This document shows positions 1-6,106 of a stretch of 6,319 nucleotides of DNA, one piece after another. A program made the translations under genes and the position numbers. The DNA is from an uncultured Lysobacteraceae bacterium (GTDB lineage: Bacteria; Pseudomonadota; Gammaproteobacteria; Xanthomonadales; Rhodanobacteraceae). Where the stretch lies: contig CAMLSI010000325.1 in the NCBI GenBank assembly GCA_946482585.1, positions 1 to 6,319 on the forward strand, given 5' to 3'. Below the pieces are notes generated by a model. The model searched no databases. It was not told where the DNA came from and saw only the letters and a program-made list of their open reading frames with translations. The stretch's first letter is position 1. Each line of letters opens with the position of its first letter.

Positions 1-299
1 TGGCCGTCATCACGCTCGAACTGCAGCGCGGCCTGACCGCGGATGCGGCCGCCGCCGTGCAGCGCTATCGCGAAGCGCAGGCGCTGCTGCGACAGCTCGG
101 CCGCTGGCAGGGCGAGATGCGCATCCACCAACTCGGCGCCGCGCTGCTGCGGCGCGGCGGCAAGACGGTCGAAGCCGATGCGGCCGCGAAGGCCGCGGAA
201 CGCGCGCGCGCCGAATTGCTCGATGCGGCGCCGCCGGAACGGCGCGAGCGCTTCCTGCAGGTGCTGCAGCGCCGCTCGGGTTCCGCCGATGGAAGCTGA
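1..299 (+). CDS. C-terminal end of a TPR-like alpha-helical protein (partial)
   Basis: An open frame enters from the left edge (first full codon at base 3) and ends at the TGA at 297-299, giving the last 98 residues of a longer protein. The visible part is helical and rich in Ala, Arg, Leu and Glu. It has helix-pair patterns such as RYREAQALLRQLGRWQGE followed by a second helix with HQLGAALLRRGG and a third with EADAAAKAAERARAELLDAA, which resembles the terminal tetratricopeptide-type repeats of large bacterial signalling proteins. No catalytic motif is visible, so the full domain content is unknown. It overlaps the next gene, a histidine kinase, by 11 bases, which implies coupled translation and a shared role. 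I infer that it may supply the sensory or scaffolding function the kinase lacks. The alternative is simply an unrelated upstream operon gene. The reading frame is well supported; the family call is tentative. Confidence 0.72.
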   Translation, partial: AVITLELQRGLTADAAAAVQRYREAQALLRQLGRWQGEMRIHQLGAALLRRGGKTVEADAAAKAAERARAELLDAAPPERRERFLQVLQRRSGSADGS

Positions 300-1059
300 C
301 GCCGTCGCCGCGCTCAACCGGCGCATCGAGGAACTCATGCGCCAGCATGCGGCGCTGCTGACGCGCCTGCAGCAGGATCAGCGCCGGACGCGGCACCTCG
401 GGCGTTCGGTCTGGCGTATCGAAGAAGAAGCGCGCCGGCGCATCGCGCGCGAGCTGCACGACGGCGTCGGCCAGAATCTGGTCGCGCTCATGCGGCAGCT
501 CGATACGATAGGCGCGCAATTGCCCGGCAACGCCGCGGACGGCCGCGACGGGCTGCGGCGCGCACGCGAACTCGCCCAGCTCACGCTCGACGACACGCGC
601 TCGCTGTCGCGCTTGCTGCGGCCGCAGATCCTCGACGATCTCGGCCTCGAGGCCGCATTGCGCTGGCTCGCGCGCAGCGTCGACGGCCTGCGTGTCGACC
701 TCGAACTGCCGGATCCGCTGCCGGCACTCGACGACGATATCTCGACCTTGCTGTTCCGCGTCGCGCAGGAGGCGCTGTCGAACGCCGTGCGCCACGCGGC
801 CGCGAGTTGCGTCGTCATCGCGATCGCGCTGCGGCCCGGCGGGTCTTCGCTGCGCCTGGACATCCGTGACGACGGCCGAGGTTGCGACGTCGGAAAGGCG
901 CTCGCAGCGGGCAGCGAAGGACACGGCGGCGGTCTTGGTGGTATACGCGACCGAGTCGACTTGTTCGACGGAAGGTTGGAACTACAATCCGTACCCGGTC
1001 AAGGTTTCACCATCCGCATCGAGCTGCCGCTGGGCGGCACAGCCAGGAGCGAACCATGA
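289..1059 (+). CDS. Soluble NarL/DegS-type sensor histidine kinase (HisKA_3 + HATPase_c)
   Basis: This 256-residue kinase autophosphorylates on histidine and should donate phosphate to the response regulator encoded next to it. Residues about 7-50 form a charged amphipathic helix, likely a coiled coil. The HisKA_3 dimerisation domain follows, with the H-box EEARRRIARELHDGVGQNL (phospho-acceptor His57). A second conserved stretch is SRLLRPQILDDLGLEAAL (107-124). The ATP-binding domain shows the N-box QEALSNAVRHA (Asn165), the G1-box DDGRGCD (194-200) and the Gly-rich GGGLGGIRDRV (213-223). There is no signal peptide, membrane helix, PAS, GAF or HAMP segment, so it is cytoplasmic and gets its signal from elsewhere. 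The ATG at 289 overlaps the upstream gene by 11 bases and has no clear Shine-Dalgarno sequence. An in-frame ATG at 337 (Met17) has GAGGA at 328-332, only 4 bases upstream, and is the main alternative start. The function class is secure; the stimulus is unknown. Confidence 0.93.
   Translation: MEADAVAALNRRIEELMRQHAALLTRLQQDQRRTRHLGRSVWRIEEEARRRIARELHDGVGQNLVALMRQLDTIGAQLPGNAADGRDGLRRARELAQLTLDDTRSLSRLLRPQILDDLGLEAALRWLARSVDGLRVDLELPDPLPALDDDISTLLFRVAQEALSNAVRHAAASCVVIAIALRPGGSSLRLDIRDDGRGCDVGKALAAGSEGHGGGLGGIRDRVDLFDGRLELQSVPGQGFTIRIELPLGGTARSEP
983..988 (+). promoter_or_regulatory. Possible internal sigma-70-like promoter before the response regulator
   Basis: TACAAT at 983-988 differs from the TATAAT -10 consensus at one base and stands out in very GC-rich DNA. 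TTGTTC at 961-966 lies 16 bases upstream and matches three of six -35 positions. It sits inside the 3' end of the kinase gene, 67 bases before the regulator's ATG, and could give extra regulator transcript. The -35 match is poor and the site is coding, so chance is a fair explanation. Confidence 0.2.
1045..1049 (+). promoter_or_regulatory. Ribosome binding site of the response regulator
   Basis: AGGAG lies 6 bases before the ATG at 1056. It fixes that start in preference to upstream in-frame codons and supports an ATGA overlap with the kinase stop codon. Confidence 0.8.
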
Positions 1060-1694
1060 TCCGCGTGTTGGTTGCCGATGACCACACCCTCGTGAGGGAG
1101 ACCCTGGTCGCCGCGCTGGACGCGAGCGGCGAATGCCTCGTCGTCGGCCAGGCTGCCGACGGCATCGACGCCGTCGAACAATGCCTTCGGCTGCAGCCCG
1201 ACATCGCGATCGTCGACATCTCGATGCCGCGCCTCAACGGCATCGAAGTGGTGCGACGGCTGCGCGCGGAATTGCCGCAGATGCGCATTCTGGTGCTGAC
1301 GATGCATCAGGAAGAAGAATACGTTCTGCACATGTTGCGCGCCGGAGCCGCGGGCTACCTGCGCAAGGACGCGGCGATGGCCGAACTGATCGAGGCCGTG
1401 CGCAGCCTCGGCGGCGGCGGGCTGCATTTCGGCGCGCATGCGACGCGCGCGATGGCGATGCAGGTGCAGCAGGCGCGGCCGATCCCGGCCGATCCTTACC
1501 GCGATCTGTCGCCGCGCGAGCGCGAAGTGTTCCATCTGATCGTCGACGGCCTCACGACCAAGGAAATCGCATCGCGGCTCGACATCGGCGTGAAAACCGC
1601 CGAGAACCACCGCCAGCGCGTGTTCGCCAAGCTCGACGTGCGCAACGCGGCGGAACTCGTGCGCTATGCGGCGCGCAATCACCTGATCGATTGA
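1056..1694 (+). CDS. NarL/FixJ-family response regulator (REC + LuxR-type HTH)
   Basis: This 212-residue DNA-binding response regulator is the expected phosphorylation partner of the kinase just upstream. Residues 1-115 are a receiver domain: acidic pocket Asp8-Asp9, phospho-acceptor Asp54 in IAIVDISMPRLNG, switch Thr82 in ILVLTMH, and Lys104 in GYLRKD. After a linker of about 30 residues comes a LuxR/NarL helix-turn-helix, LSPREREVFHLIVDGLTTKE followed by IASRLDIGVKTAENHR, with the usual dimerisation helix at the end. All residues needed for phosphotransfer are present, so it should be activated by phosphorylation and act as a dimeric transcription factor. The start is set by AGGAG 6 bases upstream and overlaps the kinase stop (ATGA). 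Target genes cannot be read from the window. The convergent ccm operon is a neighbour but shares no visible promoter with it. Confidence 0.95.
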   Translation: MIRVLVADDHTLVRETLVAALDASGECLVVGQAADGIDAVEQCLRLQPDIAIVDISMPRLNGIEVVRRLRAELPQMRILVLTMHQEEEYVLHMLRAGAAGYLRKDAAMAELIEAVRSLGGGGLHFGAHATRAMAMQVQQARPIPADPYRDLSPREREVFHLIVDGLTTKEIASRLDIGVKTAENHRQRVFAKLDVRNAAELVRYAARNHLID

Positions 1695-1709
1695 GCCGGC
1701 CGGCCTGCG

Positions 1710-2945
1710 TTACGGCACGACCTCGTCGATCACGAGCGCGATCGGCGCCTTGCCGTCGACGGCGACCGGCGCGGACAGCTTCTGCAGGTCGCCGCTCTGC
1801 GCCTTGGCGTTTCCGCTCGCGGAGATGCGCGCACCGATGACGACTTGTGGAAACTGGGACAATTTCATGTTCGGCAGCATGCCCATCTCCTCGGTCAGCA
1901 CGACCTTGGCCGGAAGGTCGGCCAGGGTGAGACGCTGCACGGCCAGCGGCATCGGCGGGCCGGCCGCCGCGCGGGCGAACACGAATACGCTCGCGCCGGC
2001 CGGCGCCTTGTCGCGCAGCGCCGGAGCCAGCGAGACCTCGACGGTCAGGGCGATGGCCGAGTCGTTCTTCGCCGCGGTCGCGGAGGGCACGGCGGGCGCG
2101 CTTTCGGGCGCCGCCGGCGCCGGCGATGCGGCGGTAGCGGAGTCGAGTCCCGCACGCTGGCGCGCGTCGGCGATCTGGCGATCGAGCGAGCCGCGCGCAT
2201 CGGACTCCGGCGGCAACAGCGTGCGCAGGTGCTCCCAGCGCGCGGTCGCCTCGGCATAGCGTTGCTGCTGATACTCGGCGATGCCGAGCAGCCAGAGCCC
2301 GCGCTGGTGATTCGGATCGGCCTTGACCGTGGCTTCGAGCAGGTCGCGCGCGCGGCCTTCGATGCGTCGTCCGGCGCTCGCGAGCGCCAGCGCCTCGGCA
2401 TAGTCGACCTGCACGTCGACGTTCTGCTGCGCGCGGTCGTATGCGTTCTTCAGCGCATCGCGCGCCTCGGCGAAACGTTCCATCGATTTGTAGGCGCGGC
2501 CGAGCAGCAGCCAGCCTTCGACGTCGTCGGGATTCTTCGCGAGCTTGTCGGCGAGTCCTTTGACCGCCGCGTCCATGTCGGGGCCGGGCGTGCTGTTCGC
2601 GACGGACGTCGCCGCCATCACCACGGGATCCATGGCATTGACGTTGCCGAGCCGCGCATAGAGACCGATCGCGGCCGCCGGCAACAGCAGCAGCACCGCG
2701 AGCGCGCTGTTGAACGCGCCGCGCGTGCGTGCCGGCGCGACGGCAGCGGCCTGCTGCTCGAGCGCCGAAAGCTTGGCCAGATGTTCGTCGGCGGTGATGA
2801 CGCCGGCCGCGAGCGCATCGTCGAGGGCGCGGCGCCGCGCGGCGAGCGGCGCGGCCGCACGGCCGCTGCGCAGCAACGGCAGCATCAGGAAAGCGAGGGC
2901 GGACAGCAGCATCAGTCCGGCCGACAGCACGAACGCGGTAGTCAC
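1710..2945 (-). CDS. ccmI: Cytochrome c maturation protein CcmI (apocytochrome c chaperone, TPR)
   Basis: CcmI is the inner-membrane component of System I cytochrome c maturation that binds the C-terminal helix of apocytochrome c and delivers it to the CcmF/CcmH heme ligase. The 411-residue product has a first membrane helix at about 4-25, a cytoplasmic loop with the typical ALDDALAAGVITADEHLAKL stretch, a second helix at about 78-98, and a periplasmic TPR region at about 120-265 with WLLLGRAYKSMERFAEA and GLWLLGIAEYQQQRYAEA. An Ala/Pro-rich linker (about 268-298) leads to the C-terminal CcmI domain, with VVIGARISASGNAKAQSGDL near the end. The start is GTG at 2945, overlapping the ccmH stop by 4 bases (GTGA) and preceded by AGGAGG. 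The frame stays open further upstream, but that extension only shadows ccmH. It is the last gene of the operon, 15 bases from the convergent regulator gene. E. coli carries this part fused into CcmH; here it is separate. Confidence 0.93.
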   Translation of the reverse strand: MTTAFVLSAGLMLLSALAFLMLPLLRSGRAAAPLAARRRALDDALAAGVITADEHLAKLSALEQQAAAVAPARTRGAFNSALAVLLLLPAAAIGLYARLGNVNAMDPVVMAATSVANSTPGPDMDAAVKGLADKLAKNPDDVEGWLLLGRAYKSMERFAEARDALKNAYDRAQQNVDVQVDYAEALALASAGRRIEGRARDLLEATVKADPNHQRGLWLLGIAEYQQQRYAEATARWEHLRTLLPPESDARGSLDRQIADARQRAGLDSATAASPAPAAPESAPAVPSATAAKNDSAIALTVEVSLAPALRDKAPAGASVFVFARAAAGPPMPLAVQRLTLADLPAKVVLTEEMGMLPNMKLSQFPQVVIGARISASGNAKAQSGDLQKLSAPVAVDGKAPIALVIDEVVP

Positions 2946-3400
2946 CAGTCTTCCTCCTGAGACGCGGCGGCGGTCGCGGCCGGCGGCTGGTTCAGCGACG
3001 CCTGGCGGCGCCGAACGATGACGACGACGACACCGGCGCCGATCGCGAGCGCGAGCAGCGGCCCGAACCAGAGCAGCCAGGTCGATGCGCTGAGCGGCGG
3101 ATCGTACAGCACGAACTGCGAATAGCGGGCGACGAGATAGTCCTTGATCTGCGCATCGGTCTTGCCGGCGCGCATCTGGTCGAACACCTCGCGGCGCAGG
3201 TCGCCCGCGAGCCCGGCGTCCGAGTCGGCGAGGTTCTGGTTCTGGCAGACCAGGCAACGCAGCTCGCGCGTGAGCGTCTGGAAGCGCTTTTCCTCGGCGG
3301 TGTCCTTGAAGTCCAGCGGCTGCACCGCCTGCGCGGCGAGCGTGAACAGCAGTGCGAACGCGGCGATCAGCCACGCGGGGAAATGTCGCGTCGTCATCAT
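2942..3400 (-). CDS. ccmH: Cytochrome c-type biogenesis thiol protein CcmH (CcmL type)
   Basis: CcmH is a membrane-anchored periplasmic thiol protein. With CcmG it keeps the apocytochrome CXXCH cysteines reduced, and it partners CcmF and CcmI in heme ligation. The 152-residue product has an N-terminal signal peptide (hydrophobic core at about 8-24, probable cleavage after AQA at 23-25). The family motif LRCLVCQNQNLADSDA follows, with redox cysteines Cys49 and Cys52. A periplasmic three-helix domain ends in RYSQFVLYDPP, and a C-terminal anchor spans about 107-129 before a short basic and Ala/Gln-rich cytoplasmic tail. The short single-module length matches separate CcmH/CcmL proteins rather than the long E. 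coli fusion. ATG at 3400 is chosen over the adjacent ATG at 3397 because GGAG at 3407-3410 is 6 bases away and an ATGA overlap with ccmG results. Confidence 0.95.
   Translation of the reverse strand: MMTTRHFPAWLIAAFALLFTLAAQAVQPLDFKDTAEEKRFQTLTRELRCLVCQNQNLADSDAGLAGDLRREVFDQMRAGKTDAQIKDYLVARYSQFVLYDPPLSASTWLLWFGPLLALAIGAGVVVVIVRRRQASLNQPPAATAAASQEEDW
2953..2958 (-). promoter_or_regulatory. Ribosome binding site that sets the GTG start of ccmI
   Basis: On the minus strand AGGAGG lies 7 bases before the GTG at 2945, inside the last codons of ccmH. This strong site decides the GTG start against the longer open frame that continues upstream. Confidence 0.85.
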
Positions 3401-3951
3401 TGTCCACTCCGCGCGGCGGCCGGACGGATCGCCGCGATCGCCGGCTTGAGTTCCTTTTCGACGTAGTCCGGCGTCAGCGCGCCGATGCGCTTGAGCCGGA
3501 TCATGCCGTCGCCGTCGACGAGAAACGTCTCCGGCGCACCGTAGACGCCGAAGTCGATCGCGGTGCGGCCGACCGCATCGGCGACGATGACGTCGTACGG
3601 ATTGCCGAAGCGCGCGAGCCATGCGTTCGCGTCGTTCGGGTCGTCCTTCCAGTTGTAGCCGATCAGCGGCACGCCGAGTTCCTTCGCGTAGCGCACGAGC
3701 ACCGGATGTTCGTCGACACAGCTCGGGCACCAGCTGCCGAACACGTTGAGCAGATACGGCCTGCCCTTGAGATCGGCGCTGCCGAACTGGCGCGCCGCCT
3801 CATTGAGCACGGGCAGGCTGAACGCCGGCGCGATCTTGCCGATCAGCGGCGACGGCACTTCGCGCTGGTCGTGCTTCATGTTCCACGACAGGCCGAAGCC
3901 GAGCAGTGCGGCCAGCAGCAGGAACGCGAACAGCGGCAGCAGGCGGGCCAT
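3397..3951 (-). CDS. ccmG: Periplasmic thioredoxin-like thiol:disulfide oxidoreductase CcmG/DsbE
   Basis: CcmG is a membrane-tethered thioredoxin-fold reductase. It takes electrons from DsbD/CcdA and reduces CcmH or the apocytochrome heme-binding cysteines. The 184-residue product has one N-terminal membrane anchor (about 3-22) and a periplasmic domain. It includes IGKIAPAFSLPVL, the active site NVFGSWCPSCVDEHPVL (Cys75, Cys78, with acidic Glu81 nearby), the family insert LIGYNWKDDPNDANAWL, and GVYGAPETFLVD with cis-Pro140. These features separate CcmG from general thioredoxins or TlpA. The length is normal. The ATG at 3951 shares one base with the ccmF stop (TGATG), and GGAGG at 3959-3963 lies 7 bases upstream, so it is translationally coupled to ccmF. 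Confidence 0.96.
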   Translation of the reverse strand: MARLLPLFAFLLLAALLGFGLSWNMKHDQREVPSPLIGKIAPAFSLPVLNEAARQFGSADLKGRPYLLNVFGSWCPSCVDEHPVLVRYAKELGVPLIGYNWKDDPNDANAWLARFGNPYDVIVADAVGRTAIDFGVYGAPETFLVDGDGMIRLKRIGALTPDYVEKELKPAIAAIRPAAARSGQ

Positions 3952-5939
3952 CAGGTGGCCTCCGTCGCGAGCGGTGCCGCAGGGGCGGGAGTCGGTGCGG
4001 GCGATGGCTGCGCGTCGCGCGCGAGCGCGAGGCTGCGGAAGCGGCGATCGGTTGCGGCGAGGAAGCCGCCGAACATCATCAGCAGCGCGCCGAGCCAGAT
4101 CCAGCGGATGAAAGGCTTGATGTAGACGCGTATCGACCAGGCGCCGTCGGTACCCACGGGTTCCCCGAGCGCGACGTAGATGTCGCGTGTGAAGCCCGGA
4201 TCGATCGCCGACTCCGTCTGCACCTGGCCGCGCAGATAGCGCCGCTTCTGCGGCGTCAGGGTCGCGAGCGTCGTGCCGTCGCGACTGACCACGACGGTGC
4301 CCGCATCGGCTTCATAGTTCGGTCCCTGCGTATGACGCGCGCCGTCGAAGCGCACGTCGTAGGCGCCGATGCGCACGTTCTCGCCCGGCGCGAAGCGCAG
4401 GTCGCGTTCGATACCGGTCGCTTCGGTCACGAGCACGCCGGCAACGAACACGCCGACGCCGAAATGCGCGCAGATCATGCCGAGCATTTCCGGCGTGAAA
4501 CGGCGTCCCGGCGGCGCATGGCGCCAGCGCGACAACGCATACAGCGCGATGCCGAGTCCGACCCAGAGCCCGAGCCCGACGCCGGCGAGCGCCTTGAACG
4601 GCAGGTCGCCGGTGAGCAGCCACGCGAGCACGGCCGCGACGAGCGCGATGCCGAGCGCCGGCAGCAAGGCGCGGAACGCGGCCGGCAGCTGTGCCTGGCG
4701 CCACTTGAGGAAAGGACCGAACGGCAGCAGCAGCACGATCGGCGCCATCAGCAGCGCGAACATGAAGCCGAAATACGGCGGGCCGACCGAGATGCGGCCC
4801 GCGTCGAGCGCTTCGCCGAGCAGCGGGAACAGGGTGCCGAGCAGCACCATGAGCGCGGCGATCGAGAACAGCAGGTTGTTCACCAGCAGCAAGGTGTCGC
4901 GGCTGACGGCGGCGAACGGTTCGCCGCCGGCCACCTTCGGCGCACGCAGCGCGTAGATCAGCAGCGACCCGCCGACCACGATGACGAGGAAGGCGAGTAC
5001 GAACAGGCCGCGCTCCGGATCGCTCGCGAACGCATGCACCGAGGTCAGCACGCCCGAGCGCACGAGGAAAGTGCCGAGCAGCGACAGCGAGAACGCCGCG
5101 ATCGCGAGCAGCAGCGTCCACGCGCGGAACGAGCCGCGTTTTTCGGTGACGGCCTGCGAATGAATCAGCGCCGTGCCGACGAGCCACGGCATGAACGACG
5201 CGTTTTCGACCGGATCCCAGAACCACCAGCCGCCCCAGCCCAGTTCGTAGTAGGCCCACCACGAGCCGAGCGCGATGCCGAGCGTGAGGAAGGCCCAGGC
5301 GACATTGGTCCACGGCCGCGCCCAGCGCACCCAGGCCACGTCGAGCGCGCCGCCGAGCAGCGCGGCGATCGCGAACGCGAACGCGACCGAAAAGCCGACA
5401 TAGCCCATGTAGAGCATCGGCGGATGCACGATGAGGCCGAAGTCCTGCAGCAGCGGGTTGAGATCGTTGCCGTCGGGCAGCGCGGGCACATGGCGCAGGA
5501 ACGGATTCGACGTGAACAGCGTGAACAGCAGGAAGCCGATGCTGACGAAGCCGAGCACGCCGATCACGCGCGCGATGAACACGTCGGGCAGGCGGCGGCT
5601 GAACGCCGCGACTGCGACCGTCCAGACGTTGAGAATCAGTATCCAGAGCAGCAGCGACCCTTCGTGCGCGCCCCAGACAGCGGAGAAGCGGTAGTACCAG
5701 GGCAGCGCCGAGTTCGAGTTCTGTGCGACGTAGGCGACCGAGAAGTCCTGCTGCACGAAGGCCGTGGTCAGGATCGCGAACGCGATCGCGACGAACACGG
5801 CCTGGCCGGCGGCGGCGGGACGAGCGATCGCGATCAGCGCCGCGTTGTTGCGCCAGGCGCCGAACAGCGGCAGTGCCGTCTGCGCGAGGGCCAGCAGCAA
5901 GGCGAGTATCAGGGCGAATTGACCGAGTTCGGGCAGCAT
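3951..5939 (-). CDS. ccmF: Cytochrome c heme lyase CcmF
   Basis: CcmF is the polytopic inner-membrane core of the System I heme ligation complex. It takes heme from holo-CcmE and attaches it to the CXXCH motif of apocytochrome c. The 662-residue protein is full length for the family and has more than a dozen hydrophobic helices. Its WWD domain is at about 224-246 (LGSWWAYYELGWGGWWFWDP then VEN). The four conserved histidines are visible: His172 (HPPMLYMGY), His260 (GTALIHS), His302 (LTSVHAF) and His492 (ICAHFGVGVF). In the E. coli protein the equivalents are two periplasmic heme-handling and two b-heme-binding histidines. A periplasmic domain at about 505-605 precedes the final helix (about 611-629), and the last 20 residues are Pro/Ala-rich low complexity. 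The N-terminus MLPELGQFALILAL is typical, so the ATG at 5939 is right. The nearest Shine-Dalgarno (GGAG, 5954-5957) is unusually far, 14 bases away. It is the first gene of the visible operon. Confidence 0.97.
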   Translation of the reverse strand: MLPELGQFALILALLLALAQTALPLFGAWRNNAALIAIARPAAAGQAVFVAIAFAILTTAFVQQDFSVAYVAQNSNSALPWYYRFSAVWGAHEGSLLLWILILNVWTVAVAAFSRRLPDVFIARVIGVLGFVSIGFLLFTLFTSNPFLRHVPALPDGNDLNPLLQDFGLIVHPPMLYMGYVGFSVAFAFAIAALLGGALDVAWVRWARPWTNVAWAFLTLGIALGSWWAYYELGWGGWWFWDPVENASFMPWLVGTALIHSQAVTEKRGSFRAWTLLLAIAAFSLSLLGTFLVRSGVLTSVHAFASDPERGLFVLAFLVIVVGGSLLIYALRAPKVAGGEPFAAVSRDTLLLVNNLLFSIAALMVLLGTLFPLLGEALDAGRISVGPPYFGFMFALLMAPIVLLLPFGPFLKWRQAQLPAAFRALLPALGIALVAAVLAWLLTGDLPFKALAGVGLGLWVGLGIALYALSRWRHAPPGRRFTPEMLGMICAHFGVGVFVAGVLVTEATGIERDLRFAPGENVRIGAYDVRFDGARHTQGPNYEADAGTVVVSRDGTTLATLTPQKRRYLRGQVQTESAIDPGFTRDIYVALGEPVGTDGAWSIRVYIKPFIRWIWLGALLMMFGGFLAATDRRFRSLALARDAQPSPAPTPAPAAPLATEAT
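3959..3963 (-). promoter_or_regulatory. Ribosome binding site of ccmG
   Basis: GGAGG on the minus strand, within the end of ccmF, lies 7 bases before the ATG at 3951 and supports that start. Confidence 0.75.
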
Positions 5940-5964
5940 GGCGGTCGCGGCGGCTCCGTTAAGG

Positions 5965-5989
5965 GCCGCCGCGGCAGAGCCGCGGCGGC
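5965..5989 (-). terminator. Perfect GC-rich stem-loop upstream of ccmF (possible terminator or leader hairpin)
   Basis: Two 11-base arms (5965-5975 and 5979-5989) are perfectly complementary, with a 3-base loop at 5976-5978. The stem is all G/C and would be very stable. On the minus strand it is followed by CCCTTAACGG, not a T-run, so it is not a textbook Rho-independent terminator. It could end transcription of the SEC-C gene, or it could shape the ccmF leader, since its 3' edge is 25 bases before the ccmF ATG and next to the only GGAG. The hairpin itself is certain; its function is not. Confidence 0.4.
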
Positions 5990-6027
5990 GTCAGGTCCGA
6001 TCCGGCGGCAGGCGCGCGGCGCGCGTT

Positions 6028-6083
6028 ACCGGTCGAGGTTGGGCGCAGGCGTGCGCGACGCGTGCGCGAGACCGGTCGAGGTT
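6028..6083. repeat. Nested short direct repeats in the ccmF upstream region
   Basis: ACCGGTCGAGGTT occurs twice, at 6028-6040 and 6071-6083. Between the copies GCGTGCGCGA is repeated in tandem with an 11-base period (6049-6058 and 6060-6069). All lie in the 167 non-coding bases between ccmF and the SEC-C remnant. Same-orientation spacing of 43 bases (about four helical turns) could suit a regulator binding on one DNA face. Recombination scars or chance GC-rich repetition are alternatives. No -10/-35 pair could be recognised nearby. Confidence 0.5.
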
Positions 6084-6106
6084 ACATCGGTTTCCGCGTC
6101 CGGGGT

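Noticed and set aside
10..924. A minus-strand open frame of 304 codons opposite the kinase
   Set aside because: It mirrors the kinase coding region, has no recognisable domain and is Arg/Ala-rich, typical of a high-GC shadow frame.
999..1682. A minus-strand open frame of 227 codons opposite the response regulator
   Set aside because: It is fully covered by the REC-HTH gene, and its His/Arg-rich product resembles no known family.
1695..1709. The GC palindrome GCCGGCCGGC between the convergent genes as a terminator
   Set aside because: It is self-complementary but has no loop and no T-run on either strand, so a terminator cannot be supported.
1845..2960. A plus-strand open frame of 371 codons opposite ccmI
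   Set aside because: It is antisense to ccmI and composed of Arg/Gly/His-rich low-complexity sequence.
2946..3407. Upstream extension of the ccmI frame to an ATG at 3407
   Set aside because: The extra residues lie over ccmH in another frame and look like shadow sequence. The GTG at 2945 has a strong ribosome site and gives the normal CcmI N-terminus.
5991..6106. Continuation of the middle frame of the SEC-C gene to a TGA at 5991
   Set aside because: The added residues are Arg/Ala/Pro-rich without family character. The third-frame ending at 6107 gives a more natural C-terminus.
5940..6106. A remnant of ccmE between ccmF and the SEC-C gene
   Set aside because: None of the three minus-strand frames shows the CcmE beta-barrel or heme-binding His motifs, and the stretch is too short.
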